Source: Ruminococcus sp. CAG:403
Lineage (GTDB): Bacteria > Bacillota > Clostridia > Oscillospirales > Ruminococcaceae
DNA length: 23,929 bases
Direction: 5' to 3'
Assembly: GCA_000437255.1 (NCBI GenBank)
Contig: FR899104.1
Span: forward strand, 17,237-41,165
The translations under genes were made by a program, and so were the position numbers. The notes under the pieces were generated by a model that saw only the letters and a list, made by a program, of their open reading frames with translations, was not told the origin of the DNA and did no database searches. Numbering within the stretch: the stretch's first letter is position 1; every line of letters begins with the position of its first letter. This document shows, one piece after another, positions 16,108 to 22,961 of this stretch.

Positions 16108-16665
16108 TTAGGAATGGGTGGATTCTCGGATGATACGATTTTGCTTGGGAGACAAGCAGTGGGCAATCAACCGAAACAGATAGTAAATCGGAATGGTTGC
16201 GATGACAGTTGCCAGCCAGCTTGGAATGGTAACCGTCAGAAAAATTTGATTCACATGATCATATCCCCAAATTACATAAGAGAAGAAGAAATCGAGTCCT
16301 GCCTGCAAAAAGCTGCCAACAGCAGTCAAAACCAGCATATTGAGCAGACGCTGCTGGAGCAGATTGGTATAGAGCAGAGACACGCATAAACAAAGCGCCA
16401 GCAAAATGATGGCGTTGTACCCCAAAAGTTTCCCGCAGCTGATGTCCAATAAGAATCCGCAGACAATGCCTACACCAACTGCTGGAACATCCTTACAAGT
16501 AGAAGAGATGCACAACGCAATGGGGATCAGCAGGAGCGGTTTGATATGATTGCCGGCTGCGGCAATGACAAAGGCGAATAGGACGAGCAGACTGTATAGA
16601 ATCCAGCGAAGAACGGTGCAGCGTTTTTGCCGGCTGGAAGTGCGAGCGGATTTTAACGTTCTCAT
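16108..16665 (-). CDS. mreD: Rod-shape determining membrane protein MreD
   Basis: The protein has 185 residues with a basic N-terminus and five or six hydrophobic spans, typical of the MreD family in size and layout. A conserved-looking core (GVGIVCGFLLDISCGKLLGYNA) sits at about 64-85. It is an inner membrane partner of MreC in the elongasome. Its ATG overlaps the mreC stop (ATGA). Assignment rests mainly on size, topology and position between mreC and mrdA. Confidence 0.9.
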   Translation of the reverse strand: MRTLKSARTSSRQKRCTVLRWILYSLLVLFAFVIAAAGNHIKPLLLIPIALCISSTCKDVPAVGVGIVCGFLLDISCGKLLGYNAIILLALCLCVSLLYTNLLQQRLLNMLVLTAVGSFLQAGLDFFFSYVIWGYDHVNQIFLTVTIPSWLATVIATIPIYYLFRLIAHCLSPKQNRIIRESTHS

Positions 16666-17516
16666 GGGTTCAGCTGTTCCTTTCCCTCAAAGTCTGTAAC
16701 AACCACAACTGTGGTCAGCGTTGAAAAATCAACAGCAGGCTGCAAAACAGCATAGTCGCTCAAACCACTTTCCATAGGTGCAATGGACAGAACCGAACCG
16801 ATGAGGTATCCTTTTGGAAATAGACCGCTGCTATTGGAGGTGACGATTAAATCATCCGCTTTTAATGTATGATCCTGATCCAGGTAGATCATACGGCACT
16901 GCTGATTGGCAGAAAGGTCAACTTGTCCTTCTACAATGCCGGTGTTTTTGCCGTCGGAGGAAATGGCACCCATAGACAAGTCTGGGGAGAGCAGGGTTTC
17001 TACAGTGGCATAGGTGTCTGAAATTTCGGAAATAATTCCAACAACGCCTTCTGCTGTGATAACTGGATCATAGAGGGAGATGCCGTCCTTGCTGCCCTGA
17101 TCGATGTAAAAGGAACCAAATGGGTCATTGGTTACATAGCCGATGATATCGCAGGGTTCTGAATACTGATCTTCGGTGTGTTGCTGCTTGATTTCCAGAA
17201 AACCTTGCAGGTCTTCCAATTCCTGTTTGGTCTTGTCGTAATCCACCAGCTGATTTTGCAGAGCAGCTACTTGCTTTTTCAGGGACTCATTTTCCTCTTG
17301 GTATGCTTTTTTATCGGTAAAGGCACGCAGTCCTCGTTCAACCTGATAGGAAATAGAGTTGGAAACTTTACGCACCGGATTCAAAATGGTGCCGACAACG
17401 CCGGTTTCCGGCAGGGTGTAGCCTTTTTGCGTCACAGCAAACAGCATAATTCCAATCAAAAGTGCGACAATACAGAGAATGATTCGAAATTTTGCACTTT
17501 TAAAAAATTTTCCCAT
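16662..17516 (-). CDS. mreC: Cell-shape protein MreC
   Basis: The protein has 284 residues: a short cytoplasmic N-terminus, one membrane span (about 10-28), a coiled coil (about 70-110, ENESLKKQVAALQNQL) and two extracytoplasmic beta-barrel lobes with MreC hallmarks such as DPFGSFYIDQGSKDGI and the VVGIISEI region. It scaffolds MreB, MreD and PBP2. AAAGGAGG lies 7 nt before the ATG. The 130-nt gap to mreB contains a 10-bp hairpin. Confidence 0.95.
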   Translation of the reverse strand: MGKFFKSAKFRIILCIVALLIGIMLFAVTQKGYTLPETGVVGTILNPVRKVSNSISYQVERGLRAFTDKKAYQEENESLKKQVAALQNQLVDYDKTKQELEDLQGFLEIKQQHTEDQYSEPCDIIGYVTNDPFGSFYIDQGSKDGISLYDPVITAEGVVGIISEISDTYATVETLLSPDLSMGAISSDGKNTGIVEGQVDLSANQQCRMIYLDQDHTLKADDLIVTSNSSGLFPKGYLIGSVLSIAPMESGLSDYAVLQPAVDFSTLTTVVVVTDFEGKEQLNP

Positions 17517-17545
17517 GTAGGGACCTCCTTTTGTGGTACGGCGGG

Positions 17546-17591
17546 AAAAACGGAAAGGACGTGTATGGATCCTCTTTGTTCACACGTCCTT
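17546..17591 (-). terminator. Terminator-like hairpin between mreB and mreC
   Basis: On the - strand, AAGGACGTGT (17582-17591) pairs with ACACGTCCTT (17555-17564) across a 17-nt loop, followed by TCCGTTTTTCCC. The stem is strong but the T-run is short and offset, so it may be a partial terminator or an mRNA-stabilising structure that lowers mreC expression relative to mreB. Confidence 0.45.
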
Positions 17592-17650
17592 GCTTCTTAC
17601 GTCTATTTTACATCGAAGTCTGCGCAAAGCTGCACAGGCAGAAGAGGCGC

Positions 17651-18667
17651 TTAGTAGTATTTGACTTCTTCAGTCAGGGTATCTTGGTAAAGATCCATAT
17701 GCTCCAGAATTTTTCCGGTTCCTTCTGCAACGCAGTCCAGTGGATATTCTGCGACATACACAGGAATGCCGGTTTCCTTATGAACCAGAACGTCCAAGCC
17801 CCGCAGCAGAGCGCCGCCGCCTGCCAATGTAATACCGTGATCGATGATATCCGCTGCCAATTCCGGAGGTGTTTGCTCCAGGGTATATTTGATGGCATCA
17901 ATGATGCGAGCCAGCGGTTCCAGCAGGACTTCCCGTACTTCAGAAGAAGTAATATTGACATTTTCCGGCAGACCATTGAGAAGATTTCTGCCCTTAATCT
18001 GCATCACTTGTTCTGCTTCTACCGGATAGGCGGAACCAATTTGTACTTTAATATCTTCTGCTGTACGTTCACCGATCAGAAGATTATAACGTTTTTTGAT
18101 GTGGTTGACAATGGAAGCATCCAATTCATCTCCGGCACAGCGCACGGAACGGGAAACCACAATGCCGCCCAGAGAGATTACTGCCACTTCACTGGTTCCG
18201 CCGCCAATATCGACAATCATGCTGCCGCATGGTTCCAAAGTCGGCAGGCCAGCACCAATTGCCGCTGCCATGGGTTCTTCGATGATGTAGACCTTTTTGG
18301 CACCGGCTTGATCAGCGGCATCCTTTACGGCACGGCGTTCTACGGCTGTTACGCCGGAAGGAATGCAGATAATGACTCTAGCTTTGGTAAACATTTTTCC
18401 ACGCAGCGCTTTGCGGATGAATTCTTGCAGCATGACAATGGTGGTCTCAAAATCTGCAATGACACCGTCTTTCAGCGGACGAACGGCTACGATGGAACCA
18501 GGAGTACGACCAATGACATCTTTTGCTTCTTTTCCGACATATTTTGCGCTGTCTGTATGGGTGTTGACCGCTACAACAGACGGCTCTCGGATAATAATGC
18601 CTCGTCCTCGCAGATAAACCAAAGTATTTGCTGTTCCAAGGTCAATTCCGATATCTTTTGTAAACAT
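17651..18667 (-). CDS. mreB: Actin-like rod-shape protein MreB
   Basis: The protein has 338 residues, the normal MreB length. Actin-fold ATP motifs are present: phosphate 1 [11 protein letters not shown] (5-15), the catalytic-region segment [13 protein letters not shown] (128-140) and phosphate 2 DIGGGTSE (153-160). It forms membrane-associated filaments that guide cell-wall synthesis with MreCD and PBP2 encoded downstream. The start at 18667 (MFTKDIG) has AGAAGGAG 8 nt upstream; the in-frame ATG at 18727 was rejected because it lies before this site and lacks homology. Mbl or MreBH paralogue status cannot be excluded, but the mreCD context favours MreB. Confidence 0.96.
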   Translation of the reverse strand: MFTKDIGIDLGTANTLVYLRGRGIIIREPSVVAVNTHTDSAKYVGKEAKDVIGRTPGSIVAVRPLKDGVIADFETTIVMLQEFIRKALRGKMFTKARVIICIPSGVTAVERRAVKDAADQAGAKKVYIIEEPMAAAIGAGLPTLEPCGSMIVDIGGGTSEVAVISLGGIVVSRSVRCAGDELDASIVNHIKKRYNLLIGERTAEDIKVQIGSAYPVEAEQVMQIKGRNLLNGLPENVNITSSEVREVLLEPLARIIDAIKYTLEQTPPELAADIIDHGITLAGGGALLRGLDVLVHKETGIPVYVAEYPLDCVAEGTGKILEHMDLYQDTLTEEVKYY

Positions 18668-18808
18668 TTTGTGCACTCCTTCTATGATAAAAGCGGTTTG
18701 CGTCTTTTCTTTCTTTTGCGCAAACAACGATTGTGAAACGAGATGGTACAGAGTTACCGTTCATTGTTTGATTCATATGCTGCTGCCGCATCCATCATGC
18801 CAATTCAT

Positions 18809-18835
18809 GAAAAAAAGAAACAGGCAGAATGCCTG
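18809..18835 (-). terminator. Intrinsic terminator within the mreB leader
   Basis: On the - strand, CAGGCA-TTC-TGCCTG (18830-18835 with 18821-18826) is followed by TTTCTTTTTTT. It lies about 60-80 nt downstream of the predicted start of the mreB transcript and about 140 nt before mreB, so it acts either as an attenuator or as the end of a short RNA. Confidence 0.75.
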
Positions 18836-18894
18836 CTAGCGGAATCTTCAGGATGAGAAGCAGAAGACGGTTTTATTTGAAAGCCTTTGATTCC

Positions 18895-18923
18895 ATTATA
18901 CCACGAAACGCAATGTGGTACAA
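18895..18923 (-). promoter_or_regulatory. Promoter upstream of mreB
   Basis: On the - strand, TTGTAC (18918-18923), a 17-nt spacer and a perfect TATAAT (18895-18900). The predicted leader to mreB is about 220 nt long and contains a terminator. Confidence 0.7.
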
Positions 18924-19086
18924 TCTTTTTTTGGGGAATTTTTTGCAAAACTGAAATTCCGTAATTTTATAAAAAACAGGTCTGTTTTCCCCCTGCTTTT
19001 TTGGTTGGTTTTACAGCTGCCAGCCAGTTGCAGGAGCATGCCACAGATCTGTATGTGCTGGGATACGAAGCATGCTGTCGGTACCG

Positions 19087-19356
19087 TTATTTTTTGGATT
19101 TTGCGAAGACAGATTCCATTTTCGGTGCAATAAAAATCGAAAGAATGAGCATAATAATCTGGATGACGCTGACGCGCACATGGAATCCCAGTGTCAAGTC
19201 CAGCACGTATAGGTCGCAGGAGAAGGCATTGAAGCCGATGGAATGCGTGGCGATTAGCCAGTTGAGGGAATCAATTGGCTTTAAAACAGCTGCCAAAGCG
19301 GTTCCCAGCATCAATGCTGCTACAATGGTCAGAAAGTAAATAAAAAACTTTTTCAT
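19087..19356 (-). CDS. DUF4321 small membrane protein
   Basis: The protein has 89 residues with two hydrophobic spans (about 4-24 and 62-78), a Lys-rich C-terminus (FAKSKK) and the motif GTALAAVLKPIDSLNWL between them. It resembles the DUF4321 family of small Firmicutes membrane proteins found near mreB and septum or shape genes. Its function is unknown; the position suggests a link to the cell envelope. The ribosome-binding site is weak (CAGGAAA about 14 nt from the ATG) and lies in the arm of a hairpin. Confidence 0.75.
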   Translation of the reverse strand: MKKFFIYFLTIVAALMLGTALAAVLKPIDSLNWLIATHSIGFNAFSCDLYVLDLTLGFHVRVSVIQIIMLILSIFIAPKMESVFAKSKK

Positions 19357-19365
19357 ATGATTTTT

Positions 19366-19390
19366 GGATTTCCTGCGCAGCAGAAAATCC
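19366..19390 (-). promoter_or_regulatory. Hairpin covering the DUF4321 ribosome-binding site
   Basis: An 11-bp stem with one G-U pair (19366-19376 with 19380-19390) has a 3-nt loop. On the - strand its second arm holds CAGGAAA, the only Shine-Dalgarno-like sequence before the DUF4321 gene. No T-run follows, so it is not a terminator. Confidence 0.5.
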
Positions 19391-19404
19391 GCCGCTCCTT
19401 TCTC

Positions 19405-19845
19405 TTAGGTTAATCCGGTGGATCCAAATCCGCCTGCTCCACGCTGTGTCTCTGTTAAGGTATCCGTTACCTCAATTTCTGGCAGAAGAATGGGAGAGAC
19501 CACCAATTGTGCAATGCGCATGCCTGGTTCAATGGTGAATGCTTCCTTTCCCAAATTGATGAGCGGAACGCAAATTTCGCCCCGATAGTCGCTGTCTACC
19601 AGTCCGATTGCATTGGCGAGGGTGATGCCGTGCTTGCTTGCCAGTCCAGAACGGGGAAAGATAAGCAGGGCAACAGAATCGGTGTCCGGTTCTGCGGCAA
19701 TACCAGTTGGAATGCTGCGGATTGCTCCGGCTGGAATGGAGAGGGGCTCTTCCAAAGCGGCGTATAAATCACTGCCGGCACTGCCTGTGGTTGCTTGTTT
19801 GGGAACCTGTGCATAGGGACGAACACGTTTGATTTTTAATTTCAT
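19405..19845 (-). CDS. dut: dUTP diphosphatase (trimeric dUTPase)
   Basis: The protein has 146 residues and carries all five trimeric dUTPase motifs: AGSDLYA (23-29), PRSGLA (64-69), GLVDSDYRGEI (81-91), RIAQLVVSP (110-118) and RGAGGFGSTG (135-144). It hydrolyses dUTP to dUMP and pyrophosphate, limiting uracil in DNA and feeding dTMP synthesis. AAAGGAG lies 6 nt before the ATG, inside a perfect 12-nt palindrome (AAGGAGCTCCTT). It begins 15 nt after the U32 gene and is probably co-transcribed with it. Confidence 0.96.
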   Translation of the reverse strand: MKLKIKRVRPYAQVPKQATTGSAGSDLYAALEEPLSIPAGAIRSIPTGIAAEPDTDSVALLIFPRSGLASKHGITLANAIGLVDSDYRGEICVPLINLGKEAFTIEPGMRIAQLVVSPILLPEIEVTDTLTETQRGAGGFGSTGLT

Positions 19846-19860
19846 AAGGAGCTCCTTTGT

Positions 19861-21939
19861 TTATTGAATGCCACGGAAATAAAGGCCGCGGGTAATGGCT
19901 TGCGGCAAATTGGGATCGCCTGTTTGGTAGGCATGCAGAACAGCTTGCTGCTGTGCTTGCGCAGGAAGCTGCGAAACATCTAAGATCAAGTGGTGCAGAT
20001 GGGTCAGCTGCTTTTGCTTGTCTGCCAGCCAGATGGGAACGGCATTGTATAGTTCCGTATATCCGGCTTGGCATTGCACTGCAAACGTTCGATTGGTTCG
20101 GTCAATCAGAGAACCGGTACAGGATTTGCAGCCCACTTCTTCCCGAACGGGACAATTGCGCATCAACATAACCGGGAAATATCCGTATCCATAGATTCCA
20201 ATTGGAAGCGAACCGGCACAGGCACGTGTCTGTGAAAGTGTCAGCTCCGGAGAAAGGGTGGCATCTGTCATGGGATAGGCAGACAGTGCCAGGAGATTGG
20301 TCAAATTCAGTCCGGTTCCACCATGACAGTGGAATTGTAACTGTTTGCCAAGGCGCAGATGTGCCACATTCTGACAATATAAATGTTGATAGCCAGCTTG
20401 TGCCAGTATCTGTAATTGCTGACGCAGCGTTTGTTCTGCGTGATTGGGTGTAAAGCGAGGCGGAATCAGCAGGATGCGCGCCCGATCTGCCTGCGGCAGT
20501 TCTGCTGTTAGCAGTTGTTCCAAGGGCAGCATCAGAAAAGCGACTCGTTCTTGCTGAAGCCAGAAGGAACAATCTTCTGGTACTGTGCGCAGCTGCACCC
20601 AAAAAGCAGGTGCCTTTTGCGGAGTCGGTGTTTCATGCGGCAGGGGGTGGAACGACTGCGGCACAACCGAATAGAATGGGGTATGCGCTTGGATTCGTGC
20701 AGCATCCATTGCAGCTGTTCCGGCACGCCGCAGGGCATTCCAGGCAGAAGCTGGCAGCATGGAAGTGCCGTCACAAACAGCGGTCAGCCTTTGGAGCATA
20801 TAAATGGTATCGCCCAGTTTGCTGAACTGTCGCTGTAGCGTCGCCGAATCGGTAGGACGGTTTTGTGCCGGCTGCGGAACGGCGCCGGTTACTGTGACAG
20901 TCTGTCCTTCTGGATCGGAAAAGGTAGCTGTAACAGGCTGTCCCGAAATTGCGGTAACAGTAATCTCTAAGGGAATGCGATCCGGCAGTTTTTGATAGGT
21001 TTGTGCCAGACGGGGCAGCACGGCTTTTGCGGCTGTCACATCTTCTTTTTCTCGTTTGCCGAACATCTGGCTGCGGGTACCGGTATAATAGCCGTCTGTA
21101 AAACCGCTTCTGGAGAAGACTGCACGCAGATCCGATAAATCCGGCTGTTCTCCATTTAATGCGGCACGCAGAGCCAAAACGGCAGCAGCAACATATTCCG
21201 GTCGTTTCATTCGGCCTTCAATTTTCAAAGAGGTGATGCCGTCTGCAATCAGCTGCTGGGCATACGGAATTAAGCAAAGATCTTTCAGGGAAAGTGCTGC
21301 TTGTTCGGGATGACCAGATGCAGAAAAGGGGAGACGGCAGGCTTGTGCGCAGCGTCCACGGTTGGCACTGCGTCCGCCGATCATAGCAGACAAGTAACAT
21401 TGTCCGGAGACGCTCATGCAAAGTGCACCATGGACAAACTGTTCGATTTCGATGTCACAGGCACAAAGCGCCTGTACTTCTGATCGGGAAAGTTCCCGTG
21501 CTGCAACCACACGGCAAAAGCCTTGCTCTTTTGCAAAGCGTGCGCCTTCCGGGGAATGAATGGTCAGTTGAGTTGAGGCATGCAGCGGCATTTCTGGTAT
21601 GGCTTGCCGAATGATGGCAGCAGCACCAAGATCCTGTACAATACAAGCATCCACGCCGATGGAGGCGATGGCTTGCATATAACGAGAAAAGGCTTCCAGT
21701 TCCTGCGGAAGCAGCAGCGTGTTGACGGCTAAATGCAATTTTGCGCCGTACAGATGGCAGAGACGTGCCGCTTCTTCCAGAGCAGGCAAATCAAAATTTC
21801 CGGCATTTTGCCGTGCGGAATACTGCGTGCCACCAACATAGACTGCATCTGCGCCGCATCGAAGGGCAGCTTGCAGCGCTTCCATACTGCCGGCAGGCGC
21901 CAGTAATTCCGGGCAACATTTAGTCGTTTGATTTTGCAT
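19861..21939 (-). CDS. U32 family protein with DUF3656 (RlhA-like rRNA hydroxylation factor)
   Basis: The protein has 692 residues. The N-terminal U32 domain (ELLAPAGSMEALQAAL, 11-26) contains the four conserved cysteines expected for an Fe-S cluster (Cys174, Cys181, Cys197, Cys201). A DUF3656 domain follows at about 320-415 (QFSKLGDTIYML), then a second U32-like segment including GIYGYGYFPVML. This layout and length match E. coli RlhA (YdcP), needed for hydroxylation of 23S rRNA C2501; shorter relatives TrhP/YegQ act on tRNA U34. The peptidase label is historical. The ATG at 21939 overlaps the zapA end by 20 nt, with a modest CTGGAA site. The exact RNA target is inferred. Confidence 0.88.
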   Translation of the reverse strand: MQNQTTKCCPELLAPAGSMEALQAALRCGADAVYVGGTQYSARQNAGNFDLPALEEAARLCHLYGAKLHLAVNTLLLPQELEAFSRYMQAIASIGVDACIVQDLGAAAIIRQAIPEMPLHASTQLTIHSPEGARFAKEQGFCRVVAARELSRSEVQALCACDIEIEQFVHGALCMSVSGQCYLSAMIGGRSANRGRCAQACRLPFSASGHPEQAALSLKDLCLIPYAQQLIADGITSLKIEGRMKRPEYVAAAVLALRAALNGEQPDLSDLRAVFSRSGFTDGYYTGTRSQMFGKREKEDVTAAKAVLPRLAQTYQKLPDRIPLEITVTAISGQPVTATFSDPEGQTVTVTGAVPQPAQNRPTDSATLQRQFSKLGDTIYMLQRLTAVCDGTSMLPASAWNALRRAGTAAMDAARIQAHTPFYSVVPQSFHPLPHETPTPQKAPAFWVQLRTVPEDCSFWLQQERVAFLMLPLEQLLTAELPQADRARILLIPPRFTPNHAEQTLRQQLQILAQAGYQHLYCQNVAHLRLGKQLQFHCHGGTGLNLTNLLALSAYPMTDATLSPELTLSQTRACAGSLPIGIYGYGYFPVMLMRNCPVREEVGCKSCTGSLIDRTNRTFAVQCQAGYTELYNAVPIWLADKQKQLTHLHHLILDVSQLPAQAQQQAVLHAYQTGDPNLPQAITRGLYFRGIQ

Positions 21940-22270
21940 GATTTTCCAGTTGTTCCAGTTTTGCCTGGAGTGCTGCGACTTGCTGCAAGGCAGCATCCCG
22001 CTCCAGACGTGCTTTTCCAGCTTCGTCTACATATTCCTTGGACTGTTCCCGCAGAGTATCCAGGCGCTGGTTGGCCTTGTTCAGGTCATCCAGTGCAGCC
22101 AAGCCTACCATGATAGAAGCTGTGAACGGGGAAGCACTGCTGTTGGCAGACAGCAGCTCATTGATTCTGCCTTCTAATGTCCGTGCCAGACTAAATATGT
22201 AATTGGAAGATTCTGCCGTTTGCAGCGTGAATTCCTTGCCGCAGATAACGACTTTGATTTTATTGGTCAT
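21920..22270 (-). CDS. zapA: Cell division protein ZapA
   Basis: The protein has 116 residues: a short N-terminal globular part (KVVICGKEFTLQ) and a long C-terminal coiled coil rich in Leu, Ala, Glu and Gln (about 50-110), as in ZapA, which bundles FtsZ filaments. The start at 22270 has AAAGGAA 8 nt upstream; the longer reading frame crosses the promoter and was rejected. In Firmicutes zapA is often followed by U32-family genes, as here, with overlapping ends. Confidence 0.88.
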   Translation of the reverse strand: MTNKIKVVICGKEFTLQTAESSNYIFSLARTLEGRINELLSANSSASPFTASIMVGLAALDDLNKANQRLDTLREQSKEYVDEAGKARLERDAALQQVAALQAKLEQLENHAKSND

Positions 22271-22307
22271 AATGAAGTTCCTTTCCCATAGGTGATCTGT
22301 TCTTTTT

Positions 22308-22335
22308 ATTATAATACATTTCCCGAAAAATGCAA
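22308..22335 (-). promoter_or_regulatory. Sigma-A type promoter of the zapA-U32-dut group
   Basis: On the - strand, TTGCAT (22330-22335), a 16-nt spacer and a perfect TATAAT (22308-22313), about 40 nt before the zapA ATG and just after the lexA stop. No clear lexA terminator precedes it. Confidence 0.75.
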
Positions 22336-22343
22336 ATACTTTT

Positions 22344-22949
22344 TTATGAATAAATCCGAAGCAGTGCCACAACAACACCCATCAAATCCAAGTCCTCTGT
22401 ATAGATGGGATCCATGGCGTCATTTTCCGGCTGGAGCCGGAAGTGTCCGTTTTCTTTATAGAAACGTTTTACAGTGGCTTCCTCCTGATCGAGCAGAGCT
22501 ACTACGATATCACCATTTTCTGCATATGCGGTCTGTTCCACAATGATTAGATCGCCGTCACAGATGCCGGCATTGATCATGCTTTCTCCCCGTACTTTTA
22601 ACGCAAAGAGGGGATTGTCATGCTGCTTTTCCGGTTCATAGTGAATATATCCAATGATGTTTTCCACAGCAGTGATTGGCGTGCCGGCTGCAACCGTTCC
22701 AAGAATCGGAATTTCTTTTCCCGGTTCCCGGCTCCGTTCCTCTCTGCGTGGAGAACGCAGAGAGCGGTTTTTGTTGCGCCGTTTGACCAGATAGCCTTCT
22801 TCAATCAATCGGTTGACTTCTTTATGGGCGGTGGAGGTGGATTTGATTTGCAGATCGCTGCAAATTTCCCGAATGGTGGGCGGAATGCCATCGAGTTCCA
22901 TCTTGGTTTCGATGTACTCCAGAATTTTTTGTTCCCGTTCGCTTAACAT
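22344..22949 (-). CDS. lexA: SOS repressor LexA
   Basis: The protein has 201 residues: an N-terminal winged helix-turn-helix (about 1-65, GIPPTIREICSDLQIKSTST) and a C-terminal S24 self-cleavage domain. The cleavage site is VAAGT (Ala88-Gly89), with nucleophile Ser123 (RGESM) and general base Lys161 (ATVKRF). The hinge is unusually basic (RRNKNRSLRSPRREERSR). It represses DNA-damage genes until RecA triggers cleavage. GGAGGAG lies 6 nt before the ATG and the gene begins only 12 nt after murC, implying co-transcription with it. No GAAC-N4-GTTC type LexA box was noticed near it. Confidence 0.96.
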   Translation of the reverse strand: MLSEREQKILEYIETKMELDGIPPTIREICSDLQIKSTSTAHKEVNRLIEEGYLVKRRNKNRSLRSPRREERSREPGKEIPILGTVAAGTPITAVENIIGYIHYEPEKQHDNPLFALKVRGESMINAGICDGDLIIVEQTAYAENGDIVVALLDQEEATVKRFYKENGHFRLQPENDAMDPIYTEDLDLMGVVVALLRIYS

Positions 22950-22961
22950 ACTGCTCCTCCG

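Larger units (their letters stand above)
18668..19086. other. Non-coding region upstream of mreB with leader structures
   Basis: This 419-nt gap between mreB and the DUF4321 gene has no convincing gene. On the - strand it holds a promoter (18895-18923), a strong terminator hairpin (18809-18835) downstream of that promoter, and a second 7-bp hairpin (18696-18702 with 18719-18725) just before the mreB ribosome-binding site. An A/T-rich near-palindrome at 18971-18988 could weakly terminate the DUF4321 transcript. The segment 18990-19086 shows nothing I can assign. Confidence 0.7.

Noticed and set aside
17531..18736. A 401-codon open frame on the + strand, opposite mreB and the mreB-mreC gap
   Set aside because: It is antisense to an unmistakable mreB, is rich in Cys, Phe and His as expected for a shadow frame, has no ribosome-binding site and resembles no family.
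19001..19339. 112-codon + strand open frame upstream of dut
   Set aside because: Mostly antisense to the DUF4321 gene, with no ribosome-binding site or family resemblance.
22931..22940. LexA box made of the GTTC repeats near the lexA start
   Set aside because: The two GTTC copies are direct, not inverted, and lie inside the lexA coding sequence.
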